Assembly (NCBI GenBank): GCA_963792705.1
Contig: CAWBXD010000012.1
Coordinates: 434,001 to 498,000 of the forward strand
Reading direction: 5' to 3'
From: JBBQVS01 sp963792705
Lineage (GTDB): Bacteria > Chloroflexota > Ktedonobacteria > Ktedonobacterales > Ktedonobacteraceae
DNA: 64,000 nt
In this document: positions 16,376 through 24,173 of the stretch, one piece after another
How the letters are laid out: each line of letters opens with the position of its first letter
Position numbering within the stretch: the first letter of the stretch is position 1
Position numbers and translations under genes: made by a program
The notes under the pieces: model-generated
What the model saw: only the letters and a program-made list of their open reading frames with translations
Told to the model about the DNA's origin: nothing
Database searches by the model: none

Positions 16376-17788
16376 TCAATGCTTACGTAGGAAAAGCCAG
16401 CCTTCGCATACACCTGCTAGAGCACCTATAAGCAAAAAGAGCGGTTCATGTCGGCCAGCGATGTTACTTGCGGGAATGAAAAGGCCGCTACTGAGCAGAA
16501 GATAGGTGAGGACGGCCAGCATAGCTCCAATAAAGGGGCGTGTAAACCAGGTGATAACGACAAAAACGGGTGCTTCAACGGGATGTAGAGTTCGTCCGAG
16601 TGTGATGATACTGCTTATACACCCACCTAAAAGACCGTAGACGAGAACAAGCCACGGCACACCTAGCAATAGCAATTTTTCGTTCAGAGTGTCGTTAGCT
16701 ATACCTATGCCTTGTACAATGGCAAGTGAGAGGATTGCAAGTAGTAGGAAGAAAAGATAGAGCGCGAATGCTATATACCAACGTTGAGGATAGTGCTTAA
16801 CGGGCACGCGTTGTACTTGACTTGGAAGTGGTGTGTGTGAATGCACAGCTTTATCCAATGCTGCAAGAGGTTCTGTATGCTGCTCCGTTTTGATCATAGA
16901 CACGATGGGCAACGATGGTGCTGTTTCACGTTGTTCAGCGTGTACCGAAGCAGTAACCGGCATAGATGTGACAAGAGGTAAATGGGCCAATGTCTTGACG
17001 TAGGTATCCGGTAGTTTTTGCTTTTTGGCAATCGAGGTAAGGCGACGAACGTATAGATCGAGGCCATCCTGTATTTCGGTGGAAGAAAGAGGATGAAGGT
17101 TAGTAGTGTCTCTCCAACCATAGGTGATGCAGGGCAGTACGCGGTTACGGTAAATTTCATGAACCACAACGTGCATCACCTGTGAATTGCTTTTTGGTGA
17201 TACGTGTACCATTTCCAAAGGCGTAGGCTCATTGCCACGTTTCTCCGTTATATGCTGAGGAACGCGATAAAGGACACCCCATACCTGAGCGTCCGGTTGA
17301 GTATCGGGAACAATTCTAGCCGCTGTGCGCGTGATGTTGTACTCATCATAGCATTCCAGGACCAGTTTGTAGCCCTTCAGGACAACGGGTCCATAGAGGA
17401 GCGCAAGCCCGTCGAGTCGTTCGGGTGTGTTGAGCAACGTGCTATCCATTTCAAGACCATACTCGAATAGCCACGCAAATGTCTGTGTCTCCTGAGTCAG
17501 TGATGGCAAGCTTTTAGGTGTTGTATAGAGACGCTCTTCCGTCTCGTTATAATCATCTGGCTCCTCTGGTAGTGGGGGAGCTGATGGTGGTTTTGTAGGG
17601 AATAAGGTTGAAAATGCCGGATTCGTGCCTGAAGATGATTGCTCATCTGGTAACTGGCTAGGTGGTATTGTTGTTATAGCATTATACATAAATGGGCGTG
17701 GTGTATTACCTCGTACAATCGGGACTGTTTCCCGTTCGGTCGGCTTTTGATCATTGTTCTTGTCTTTATCCACAGTCTCTCCCTCCAT
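16376..17788 (-). CDS. Uncharacterised membrane protein with soluble N-terminal domain
   Basis: 470 residues from the ATG at 17788, which follows AGGGGAGAGAG; the frame runs 46 codons further up without a site. The first 110 residues are charged and proline-rich, probably disordered. A soluble domain of about 200 residues follows (EERLYTTPKSLPSL through YVKTLAHLPL), which includes a GPVVLKGYKL motif resembling gamma-glutamylcyclotransferase-like folds only weakly. The C-terminal 130 residues hold four hydrophobic helices (YIAFALYLFFLLLAILSLAI and three more). No family recognised; possibly a membrane sensor or scaffold. Confidence 0.65.
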   Translation of the reverse strand: MEGETVDKDKNNDQKPTERETVPIVRGNTPRPFMYNAITTIPPSQLPDEQSSSGTNPAFSTLFPTKPPSAPPLPEEPDDYNETEERLYTTPKSLPSLTQETQTFAWLFEYGLEMDSTLLNTPERLDGLALLYGPVVLKGYKLVLECYDEYNITRTAARIVPDTQPDAQVWGVLYRVPQHITEKRGNEPTPLEMVHVSPKSNSQVMHVVVHEIYRNRVLPCITYGWRDTTNLHPLSSTEIQDGLDLYVRRLTSIAKKQKLPDTYVKTLAHLPLVTSMPVTASVHAEQRETAPSLPIVSMIKTEQHTEPLAALDKAVHSHTPLPSQVQRVPVKHYPQRWYIAFALYLFFLLLAILSLAIVQGIGIANDTLNEKLLLLGVPWLVLVYGLLGGCISSIITLGRTLHPVEAPVFVVITWFTRPFIGAMLAVLTYLLLSSGLFIPASNIAGRHEPLFLLIGALAGVCEGWLFLRKH

Positions 17789-18042
17789 ATCTCTCTCCCC
17801 TGATGTGTTTATCCATGCGGCTACATAATGTCGCTCTACTATCAGGATACTGAAATTACGCATTTTCACCAAATAGCTAGGACTGTTTTCTACGCTTGAC
17901 CTTGACACGGCCTTATCGGATACCATACCGTAATGATAGAAATACTGAATTACCTGTATGGGCCTGAAAGTTCTGGCAACACATCTTTTGTAGAAAGAGC
18001 ATTGTCAGGTCCATAAGGTTTTCTAAACAAGGAGTGACAAGG

Positions 18043-19014
18043 ATGCAATACAGACATTTGGGGAGCGCGGGAGTTCATGTTAGCACGATTAGCCTGGGAA
18101 GTTGGCTTACGTATAGCGATTCGGTAGAAGAAAAGGCTGCCACAGAATGTATTCATGCCGCATACAATCTCGGCGTGAATTTCTTCGATACCGCCAATGC
18201 GTACAATCGTGGCAAGACAGAAGGGGTGGTCGGGCGAGCACTCAAGGAGTTTCCGCGCGATTCGTTTGTGTTGGCAACAAAGGTGTATTTCCCAATGGGC
18301 GAAGGTCCCAATGACCACGGCCTTTCGCGTAAGCATATCATGGAACAGTGTAACGCGAGTTTGCGTCGCCTAGGAACCGACTATATCGATCTGTACCAGT
18401 GCCATCGCTACGATACTGAGACGCCGCTTGAAGAGACGCTACGAGCACTTGACGACCTGGTGTCGCAGGGAAAAATTCTGTATGCAGGCGTATCGGAGTG
18501 GTCAGCCGCGCAGATCGCCGATGCCGTTGGCATAGCAAAAGAACAGCATTTGCACAAACTTGTCTCCAACCAGCCGGTATATAACATGCTCACCCGTTAC
18601 ATCGAGCGTGAGGTTGTGCCATTATGTGAGCGTGAAGGCATCGGACAAGTAGTTTTCTCGCCACTTGCACAGGGTATTCTTACAGGCAAGTACAAGCCGG
18701 GTCAGCAGCCAGAGCAGGGAACACGCGCGGCAAACGAGAAGCAGAACATGTTTATGCGAGACTTGATGAGTGATAAAACACTTACCGCCGTGCAGCATTT
18801 ACAAGAGTTGGCACAGCAACAAGGCCATAGCTTATCACAACTCGCATTAGCGTGGATACTACGGCAGGAAAATGTCAGTTCAGCCATTATCGGTGCTACA
18901 AAAGTTCAGCAAGTCGAAGAGAACGTCAAGGCAAGCGATATCACGCTCTCCGATGATGTGCTCAAGCAAATCGACAGCATCCTTGGTGACAGTGTGCGTT
19001 ACGATAGGGAATAA
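18043..19014 (+). CDS. Aldo/keto reductase
   Basis: NADPH-dependent oxidoreductase of 323 residues, of the voltage-gated potassium channel beta/YghZ-like subgroup. Catalytic tetrad: Asp and Tyr in FFDTANAYNRGKTEG, Lys in VLATKVYFP and His in LYQCHRYDTETPLEE. The C-terminal cofactor loop is SSAIIGATKVQQVEENVKA. ATG at 18043 follows AAGGAG; a GTG nine bases upstream overlaps that site. Substrate unknown. It is followed by a 28-bp inverted repeat and a convergent gene. Confidence 0.93.
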   Translation: MQYRHLGSAGVHVSTISLGSWLTYSDSVEEKAATECIHAAYNLGVNFFDTANAYNRGKTEGVVGRALKEFPRDSFVLATKVYFPMGEGPNDHGLSRKHIMEQCNASLRRLGTDYIDLYQCHRYDTETPLEETLRALDDLVSQGKILYAGVSEWSAAQIADAVGIAKEQHLHKLVSNQPVYNMLTRYIEREVVPLCEREGIGQVVFSPLAQGILTGKYKPGQQPEQGTRAANEKQNMFMRDLMSDKTLTAVQHLQELAQQQGHSLSQLALAWILRQENVSSAIIGATKVQQVEENVKASDITLSDDVLKQIDSILGDSVRYDRE

Positions 19015-19016
19015 TA

Positions 19017-19080
19017 TAGAGGGAAACGTATAAACGGCCTGTGGGGAAACCTCCACAGGCCGTTTATACGTTTCCCTCTA
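19017..19080. terminator. Perfect 28-bp inverted repeat between convergent genes
   Basis: Arms begin TAGAGGGAAACGTATAAACG, loop GGAAACCT. It begins two bases after the aldo/keto reductase stop and ends nine bases before that of the opposing gene. Confidence 0.7.
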
Positions 19081-19089
19081 CAGGACGTT

Positions 19090-19782
19090 TTACGCGATGG
19101 TTACGAGATGTGTATTGAACCATGCGCTGGCAAGTTGGGCGACTTTAGTCACGCTTTCTTTTGTCTCGAAAAGCGACCTTCCTCCCTCGACCTGCTCAAA
19201 TTGCTTCACTTTCGTAAGTTGTTCCAACGCATGCCGATTTTGTGTGACGGCTTGCGTGTCTTGTTGTGCTGCAATGAGCAAGGTGGGCATGAGTACACGT
19301 GGGAGATAGTCTTGCGCCTGATCGAGAGAGCCACCCGCTGAAACAACGGCAGCTACCACATCGGGACGTTCGGCGGCCGCGATTAACACTGCCGCACCCG
19401 TTGCACCTGCACCGAAGTAACCAACCGAGAGATGTTGCGTTTCGCCGTTTTCCAGCAACCATTGTGCCATGCCAGCAATACGCTGCTCCATGACGCTTGT
19501 GTTGAGACGAAAATAGTCTGTTCCCACATCAAGTTGGTGCTCTTCCGGCGTGAACAGGTCCACTAGCAGTGTTGCGATGTTATCCTGAAAAAGCACTTGA
19601 GCGATTACGAGTGCGGTCTGATGTGATCCGTCCGCGCTTCCTTCGATACCATGTGTGAGGATGACGATACCATGTGCTTCTGATGGTAGGTGCAAGAGGC
19701 CAGCGAGGGTTACAGCACCTGCACCCACCTGAACAAGTCTTCCATTATTTGCGCTTTCCGTTGTATTTGTGTCTTCTGTCAT
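19090..19782 (-). CDS. Dienelactone-hydrolase-like protein lacking catalytic residues
   Basis: 230 residues with the alpha/beta-hydrolase architecture of small dienelactone-hydrolase-like proteins: IVILTHGIEGSADG (oxyanion strand), GYFGAGATGAAVLIAAAERP (elbow) and MPTLLIAAQQDTQ. From family knowledge the elbow should read like GASTGAA with Ser as nucleophile; here it is GAGATGAA with no Ser. The region normally carrying the catalytic His (GATHLFE) reads GGRSLFE. Both losses together suggest a pseudoenzyme or binding protein. The upstream side holds repeat sequence. Confidence 0.8.
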   Translation of the reverse strand: MTEDTNTTESANNGRLVQVGAGAVTLAGLLHLPSEAHGIVILTHGIEGSADGSHQTALVIAQVLFQDNIATLLVDLFTPEEHQLDVGTDYFRLNTSVMEQRIAGMAQWLLENGETQHLSVGYFGAGATGAAVLIAAAERPDVVAAVVSAGGSLDQAQDYLPRVLMPTLLIAAQQDTQAVTQNRHALEQLTKVKQFEQVEGGRSLFETKESVTKVAQLASAWFNTHLVTIA

Positions 19783-20333
19783 TGCGAAAAATCCTTTCTT
19801 TATGTAGGCATTTAATTATTAGTGCATCCGGTGCATCGAGAGGGACTGCACATTGCTTCGCTCGTGCAGCGGACACGATAATCTTGTTTCACACAAGAGG
19901 ACGGATAGGCTCTAGGAACCGATTGATCGCGTCCTCGCAGCGGTGATTGCTGCGAGGACGCGATCAATCGGTCCCTACAAACAGCGTCTCCACGTTCATT
20001 AGGGAAACTGCATAATTGTGGCCCCCACATCCGTATTCTTTCGTCAAGCAGCCTTATCAATGCTTAAAAATAATGTTTCGTATATTTATTACGAACGATA
20101 ACATGCAATTATACTCACTCATATATTTTTAATACTTCAAAGGCGTATTGATGAATTTTCATGAAACCTTCCGAGCTTGTTATACGTGAGTATAGCAGAC
20201 AGCGTATGTTATGAATATACTGCTCACAATCAAAAAATAATCGTGGTAGTTTTGAGCATGGATGTTCTTTAATAATGACGCTCACGCGAAAAACAATAAA
20301 AAAACATCGAAAAGTAACACTTGGAGGAAAAAC
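19783..20333. other. Long intergenic region with repeat-family sequence
   Basis: The first 280 bases carry a composite repeat: a hairpin unit (19846-19869), a palindromic TAGGGACC element (19913-19978) and a downstream tail to about 20060 shared with the region near 37840. The remaining 270 bases are A+T-rich and probably hold the promoter of the DUF2382 gene. No credible gene. Confidence 0.6.
19846..19978. mobile_element. TAGGGACC palindromic element, copy 2, with CTGCACATTG hairpin unit
   Basis: A hairpin CTGCAC-ATTGCTTCGCTC-GTGCAG (19846-19869) is followed by GGACACGAT, then a short palindrome (19913-19978) with ends TAGGAACCGATTGATCGC and its near complement, and inner stem GTCCTCGCA/TGCGAGGAC. 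One base differs from the consensus end (GGGACC to GGAACC). The same hairpin unit recurs at 24124 and 37696. Confidence 0.8.
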
Positions 20334-21410
20334 ATGGCATTAACTGGACGTACAGTAATCGGTGTCTTCGACGAGGCAGCAAGCGCGGACCGTGCAATTG
20401 ACGCTCTGCAAGCTGCAGGATTTAGCAGTGCTGACATTCATCACTCTACTCGCAATGCTGGTGGAGCTGCTGCAAGTGGTGGTGGCTTCTTTGCTGGTCT
20501 GAAGAACTTCTTCACAGGCGACGACACAACAGACACAACAACTGGTGGTCATGTTGCGGATGATCTCACGAACATGGGCGTCTCTAACGACGAGGCCCAG
20601 TACTATGATAACGAGTACAATAGTGGTCGCACAGTAATTTCGGTCAACGCGGGAAGCCGTGCGGACGAGGCAAAGACCATTCTTGACTCGAACGGTGCAT
20701 ACAACTATGCCACACGCCGTGGTGGTACAACGAGTACAACAACTGGCTATACAGATGCTGCAACAACCGACACCGGCTATGCAGATGCTGCAACAACAGG
20801 TTATGCAGGTGGTACATTAGACACGACAAACACCGATACAACCACAACAGCGAATACAACGGATTATGCTAACACAGGCAATACGGCTGATTATGCAAAC
20901 GAGACCGACGAGCAGCGTGTATTGCGCTTGCGCGGTGAGCAGCTCAACGTCAGTAAGCAGGCTGTACAAGCTGGTGAAGTAGACCTCAGCAAGCAAGTTA
21001 TATCGCAGCAGCAGACCGTCAATGTGCCTGTTACACATGAGGAAGTTTACATTGAGAACCGCCCTGTTACTGATGCAACGGTAGATGACAACACACCTAT
21101 CGGCACCGACGAGACCATTCGTGTTCCTGTCAGCGAAGAGCGCGTCAATGTTAGCAAGGATACCGTCGTCACAGGCGAAGTTTCCATTGGCAAGCGTGCC
21201 GTTCAGGAGAATCAGCAGGTAACGGACACGGTTCGCCATGAAGAGGCTCGTTTGACCGAGAGTGGCAATCCAGTTGTATCAGGCAACACCCTCGACACAG
21301 CGGGTAACACTGTTGATACAACAAACACTAATTACGACACGACGACGGGCAACACCGTTGACACAACAACTACCAACTACGATCAAACCGATACACGTAA
21401 CTCACTCTAG
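20334..21410 (+). CDS. DUF2382 (YsnF/AvaK) stress protein with N-terminal 17M-like domain
   Basis: 358 residues. The N-terminal domain GRTVIGVFDEAASADRAIDALQAAGF resembles the YflT/general stress protein 17M fold, followed by a Gly-rich loop. A low-complexity Thr/Asp/Asn/Tyr-rich stretch (about residues 140-200) leads to a DUF2382 domain with the paired repeats RGEQLNVSKQAVQAGEVDLSK and SEERVNVSKDTVVTGEVSIGK, and ends in a second Thr/Asn-rich tail with a repeated DTTTGNTVDTT unit. Such proteins are linked to desiccation or general stress. ATG follows TTGGAGG. Confidence 0.88.
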   Translation: MALTGRTVIGVFDEAASADRAIDALQAAGFSSADIHHSTRNAGGAAASGGGFFAGLKNFFTGDDTTDTTTGGHVADDLTNMGVSNDEAQYYDNEYNSGRTVISVNAGSRADEAKTILDSNGAYNYATRRGGTTSTTTGYTDAATTDTGYADAATTGYAGGTLDTTNTDTTTTANTTDYANTGNTADYANETDEQRVLRLRGEQLNVSKQAVQAGEVDLSKQVISQQQTVNVPVTHEEVYIENRPVTDATVDDNTPIGTDETIRVPVSEERVNVSKDTVVTGEVSIGKRAVQENQQVTDTVRHEEARLTESGNPVVSGNTLDTAGNTVDTTNTNYDTTTGNTVDTTTTNYDQTDTRNSL

Positions 21411-21427
21411 TAGTGTAAAGGGAGTAC

Positions 21428-21463
21428 AAAGAGGTGGTGAGTCAAATGACTCACCACCTCTTT
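21428..21463 (+). terminator. Terminator after the DUF2382 gene
   Basis: 17-bp perfect stem with arms AAAGAGGTGGTGAGTCA and TGACTCACCACCTCTTT, a two-base loop and a short T run. Confidence 0.7.
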
Positions 21464-21487
21464 TGGCTCGCTTAGATGGAGTAAATC

Positions 21488-21955
21488 ATGCCACCTCTAC
21501 ACTACCAAAAAGGTGATATTTTTAATTCTCCTGCTAAAGTCCTCACAAATCCAGTAAATTGTGAAGGACTCATGGGCAAGGGACTTGCACTTGTGTTTAA
21601 GCAGAGATACCCTGCGATGTTTCTCATCTATCAGCAGGAGTGTAAATCAGGTCGGTTACGTGTAGGAAGGCCAACTCTCTATAGAGAAAGCACACCCTGG
21701 ATACTCAATTTCCCTACGAAGAATATATGGAGGGCTGACTCTAAACTAGAATATCTTGAACAAGGATTACAGTATTTCGTAACCAACTATAAGAGAGCAG
21801 GTATAGAGAGTATTGCATTTCCGAAGCTAGGCACACAAAATGGAAATTTGTCATGGAATGATGTAGGGCCACTTATGGCAAGCTATCTTGGTCTCATTGA
21901 TATTGATGTGTATATTTATATTTCGGAAGGAGATCACGAATATTATCCTACGTAA
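21488..21955 (+). CDS. DarG-like macro-domain protein
   Basis: 155 residues, a single macro domain. The pattern matches the N-terminal half of DarG: GDIFNSPAKVLTNPVNCEGLMGKG (ADP-ribose pocket, with Asn and the Gly-rich loop), LNFPTKNIWRADSKLEYLEQGL, IAFPKLGTQNGNLSWNDVGP. DarG removes ADP-ribose from thymidine in DNA and is the antitoxin of DarT. No DarT toxin lies next to it and the DarG C-terminal region is absent, so this is an orphan. Codon use and A+T content differ from the kinase gene downstream, hinting at transfer. Confidence 0.85.
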   Translation: MPPLHYQKGDIFNSPAKVLTNPVNCEGLMGKGLALVFKQRYPAMFLIYQQECKSGRLRVGRPTLYRESTPWILNFPTKNIWRADSKLEYLEQGLQYFVTNYKRAGIESIAFPKLGTQNGNLSWNDVGPLMASYLGLIDIDVYIYISEGDHEYYPT

Positions 21956-22024
21956 CCTTACACTTGCCTCTACGTAGATATCTTTAGAAGCTAGCTACAT
22001 ATACAGAAGAGGTAGGATTATACT

Positions 22025-23935
22025 TTGGCCCACTGTCTCAATCCGCGTGTCGTGGGGGGACATGATAACCCCGATGGTGTTGTGTCTTGCCGGCGGTGCG
22101 ATTTTTTGGTACAAGGGGCACACATCGGTCTTTATGAGGTGGTCGCGTTTATTGGTGCAGGTACCTATGGTCATGTCTATAAGGTGCGTGAACCAATGCC
22201 ATTGAGTCGTCTCCTTGCGCTCAAGGTGTTGCGTCTTGATCAGTCAAGCGAGAAGGCACAAACGAGCTTTATGCAAGAGGCACGCCGTATCGCTACCATG
22301 CAACATCCCAACATTCTACCTATCTATAACTTTGGACGCTTACAGAACAATCAGCCGTACTTTGTGATGGAGTACGCTCCGCAAACCATCACGGACATCT
22401 TTCGCAATTCTGATGGTAGTAGGCGTCTTGCGTTCGCCGAGGAACTTGTACCCTATGTGCGTCAAACGGCGGATGCGCTTCAGTATGTTCACAATATGAA
22501 GATGGTGCATCAGGATGTGAAGCCTGGGAACTTGCTTGTTGGGCGCAATGGGCAGGTGCTATTATCGGACTTTGGCACGACCCTCTATCTTGGTACTCAT
22601 ACGCATGCATCGCTTGGGGAGGTCACGGGTACGGCGGCCTATATGCCGCTTGAACAGTGGCAGGGCAATGCGCGGCGCGACTCCGACCAATATGCGTTGG
22701 CTATCTGCTGCTATGAGTTACTTACGGGTCGCACGCCTTTTGTGTATAAGCGCATAGAGGATATGTGGAACGCGCAGATCAACGAGCCGCCACCATCGCC
22801 ACAACGTTGGAACCCACGTATTCCTGTAGAGGTGGTGGCAGTTTTGTTGCGAGCATTGGCGAAGGATTATCGTCGCCGTTATGCGAGTATTACCGAGTTC
22901 GCATATAGCTACACAGAGGCGGTACAGATAGCGCAACAACGCTATGTATGTCAGCATTGTGGACAACAGAACCGCACAGGAGCACAGCGATGCGCTTTTT
23001 GTGGAGCGGACAAGGATAACCGTGCCTGCCCCTATTGCGATACACAGGTACGCTTTGGACAGCGATGCTGTTCTGTCTGTGGTCGTCTTACACTGCCACA
23101 AACACTGGTTGTGCATAGTCCGCTTGTTGGTGTAAGCCTGCGGCAGAGTAGATATACGATTAAACGTATTCTCAAGCAGTCGGACGAGACGTGTGTTATG
23201 ACGGCAATTGCCACAGATGCACAAGCCAATGAACAGCAGGTGGTGCTGAAACGGTGGGAATGTGCTGATGCGTTGTCGCGTCGCGCGAAGGACGTAGCAT
23301 ATTATGAACATATTACGATGCCCTTAGCAAAACTACATCATCCGTTTGTGCCAGCAGTGCTTGACCGTTTTGCGGAGGGCAAGCACTATTATATGGTCGA
23401 GTCGTATGTTGATGGCGAGAGTATCGAGGAGCGATTACAAAAGCTGTTGCGCCCCCTGCCAGAGCATGAGGTGCTGGGGTATATGAATAGCTTGCTAAAC
23501 GTCCTCATCGCTTTAGAGCAACATGGCATTCACCACTATGATATCTCGCCCTCGAACATCATCCTTGAGCAAAAGCGCGGACGAGCTATACTCACAGGCT
23601 TTCAGATGCCTCCCCCACCGCAAGAGCCAGGAGTACGTATGCCTGTAACACGAAATCGTACAACGCGAAAACTTGTAATTTCGCCCTATCTGCCCATCCA
23701 GGATAAGCCTTATGATCGGCGCACGAGCATCTATATGTTAGCGGCGACGATGCATCATGCATTGACAAATATCGCGCCACCGCATTATCCAAACTATCCA
23801 CCAGTACGAATGCTTAATCCTGATGTATCTCTAGCACTAGAAGCCATCCTGGGTCGCGCCTTGCTTGAAGAGGCCGCATTACGGTATCAAAGCTATGAAG
23901 CAATGCAGCGCGACGTACAAAAGTTGCTAGTGTAG
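22025..23935 (+). CDS. Ser/Thr kinase, double zinc ribbon, pseudokinase protein
   Basis: 636 residues, TTG start after AGGTAGGA. An N-terminal Cys pair (CRRC, residue 22) may be half of a zinc knuckle. Kinase 1: P-loop GAGTYG (44-49), Lys67, Glu85, loop HQDVKPGN (162-169), DFG (182-184), so active. Residues 309-352 hold four CxxC motifs (CQHC, CAFC, CPYC, CSVC), a double zinc ribbon. Kinase-like domain 2 follows: Lys409, HYDISPSN (504-511), but the DFG position reads GFQ (525-527) and there is no glycine-rich loop, so it looks inactive. No transmembrane helix. Could sense zinc, redox or a bound ligand. Confidence 0.9.
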   Translation: MAHCLNPRVVGGHDNPDGVVSCRRCDFLVQGAHIGLYEVVAFIGAGTYGHVYKVREPMPLSRLLALKVLRLDQSSEKAQTSFMQEARRIATMQHPNILPIYNFGRLQNNQPYFVMEYAPQTITDIFRNSDGSRRLAFAEELVPYVRQTADALQYVHNMKMVHQDVKPGNLLVGRNGQVLLSDFGTTLYLGTHTHASLGEVTGTAAYMPLEQWQGNARRDSDQYALAICCYELLTGRTPFVYKRIEDMWNAQINEPPPSPQRWNPRIPVEVVAVLLRALAKDYRRRYASITEFAYSYTEAVQIAQQRYVCQHCGQQNRTGAQRCAFCGADKDNRACPYCDTQVRFGQRCCSVCGRLTLPQTLVVHSPLVGVSLRQSRYTIKRILKQSDETCVMTAIATDAQANEQQVVLKRWECADALSRRAKDVAYYEHITMPLAKLHHPFVPAVLDRFAEGKHYYMVESYVDGESIEERLQKLLRPLPEHEVLGYMNSLLNVLIALEQHGIHHYDISPSNIILEQKRGRAILTGFQMPPPPQEPGVRMPVTRNRTTRKLVISPYLPIQDKPYDRRTSIYMLAATMHHALTNIAPPHYPNYPPVRMLNPDVSLALEAILGRALLEEAALRYQSYEAMQRDVQKLLV

Positions 23936-23979
23936 AAGCACGGCAATGCAGTTTGCCTTATGAATGCGGAGATGCTGTT

Positions 23980-24099
23980 TGTAGGGACCGATTGATCGCG
24001 TCCTCGTTCCCAATGGGAATGTCGGCATGAATTGAACCATTGTCCATGCCCCCGTTCGTGGTCGATGAGGGACGAGGACGCGATCAATCGGTCCCTACA
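23980..24099. mobile_element. TAGGGACC palindromic element, copy 3 (type I, full)
   Basis: 120 bp, ends TGTAGGGACCGATTGATCGC and exact complement. The interior shares ATTGAACCATT and CCATGCCCCCGTTC with copy 1. The left flank (23945-23979) is the reverse complement of the right flank of copy 2, showing a larger composite unit. Confidence 0.85.
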
Positions 24100-24123
24100 A
24101 TTCCTTATTACTTACATGAGCGA

Positions 24124-24173
24124 CTGCACATTGCTTCGCTCGTGCAGCGGACGCGATCAATCGGGTCCCTACA
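24124..24173. mobile_element. Hairpin unit plus TAGGGACC half-element
   Basis: CTGCACATTGCTTCGCTCGT hairpin (24124-24147) joined to GGACGCGATCAATCGGGTCCC-TACA. The last bases (minus strand TGTAGGG) supply the TAG stop of the peptidase gene read on the minus strand. Confidence 0.75.

Noticed and set aside
20700..20930. Low-complexity Thr/Asp repeat considered as a frameshift or assembly error
   Set aside because: The frame is open throughout and the two flanking domains fit the family; such linkers are normal in stress proteins.
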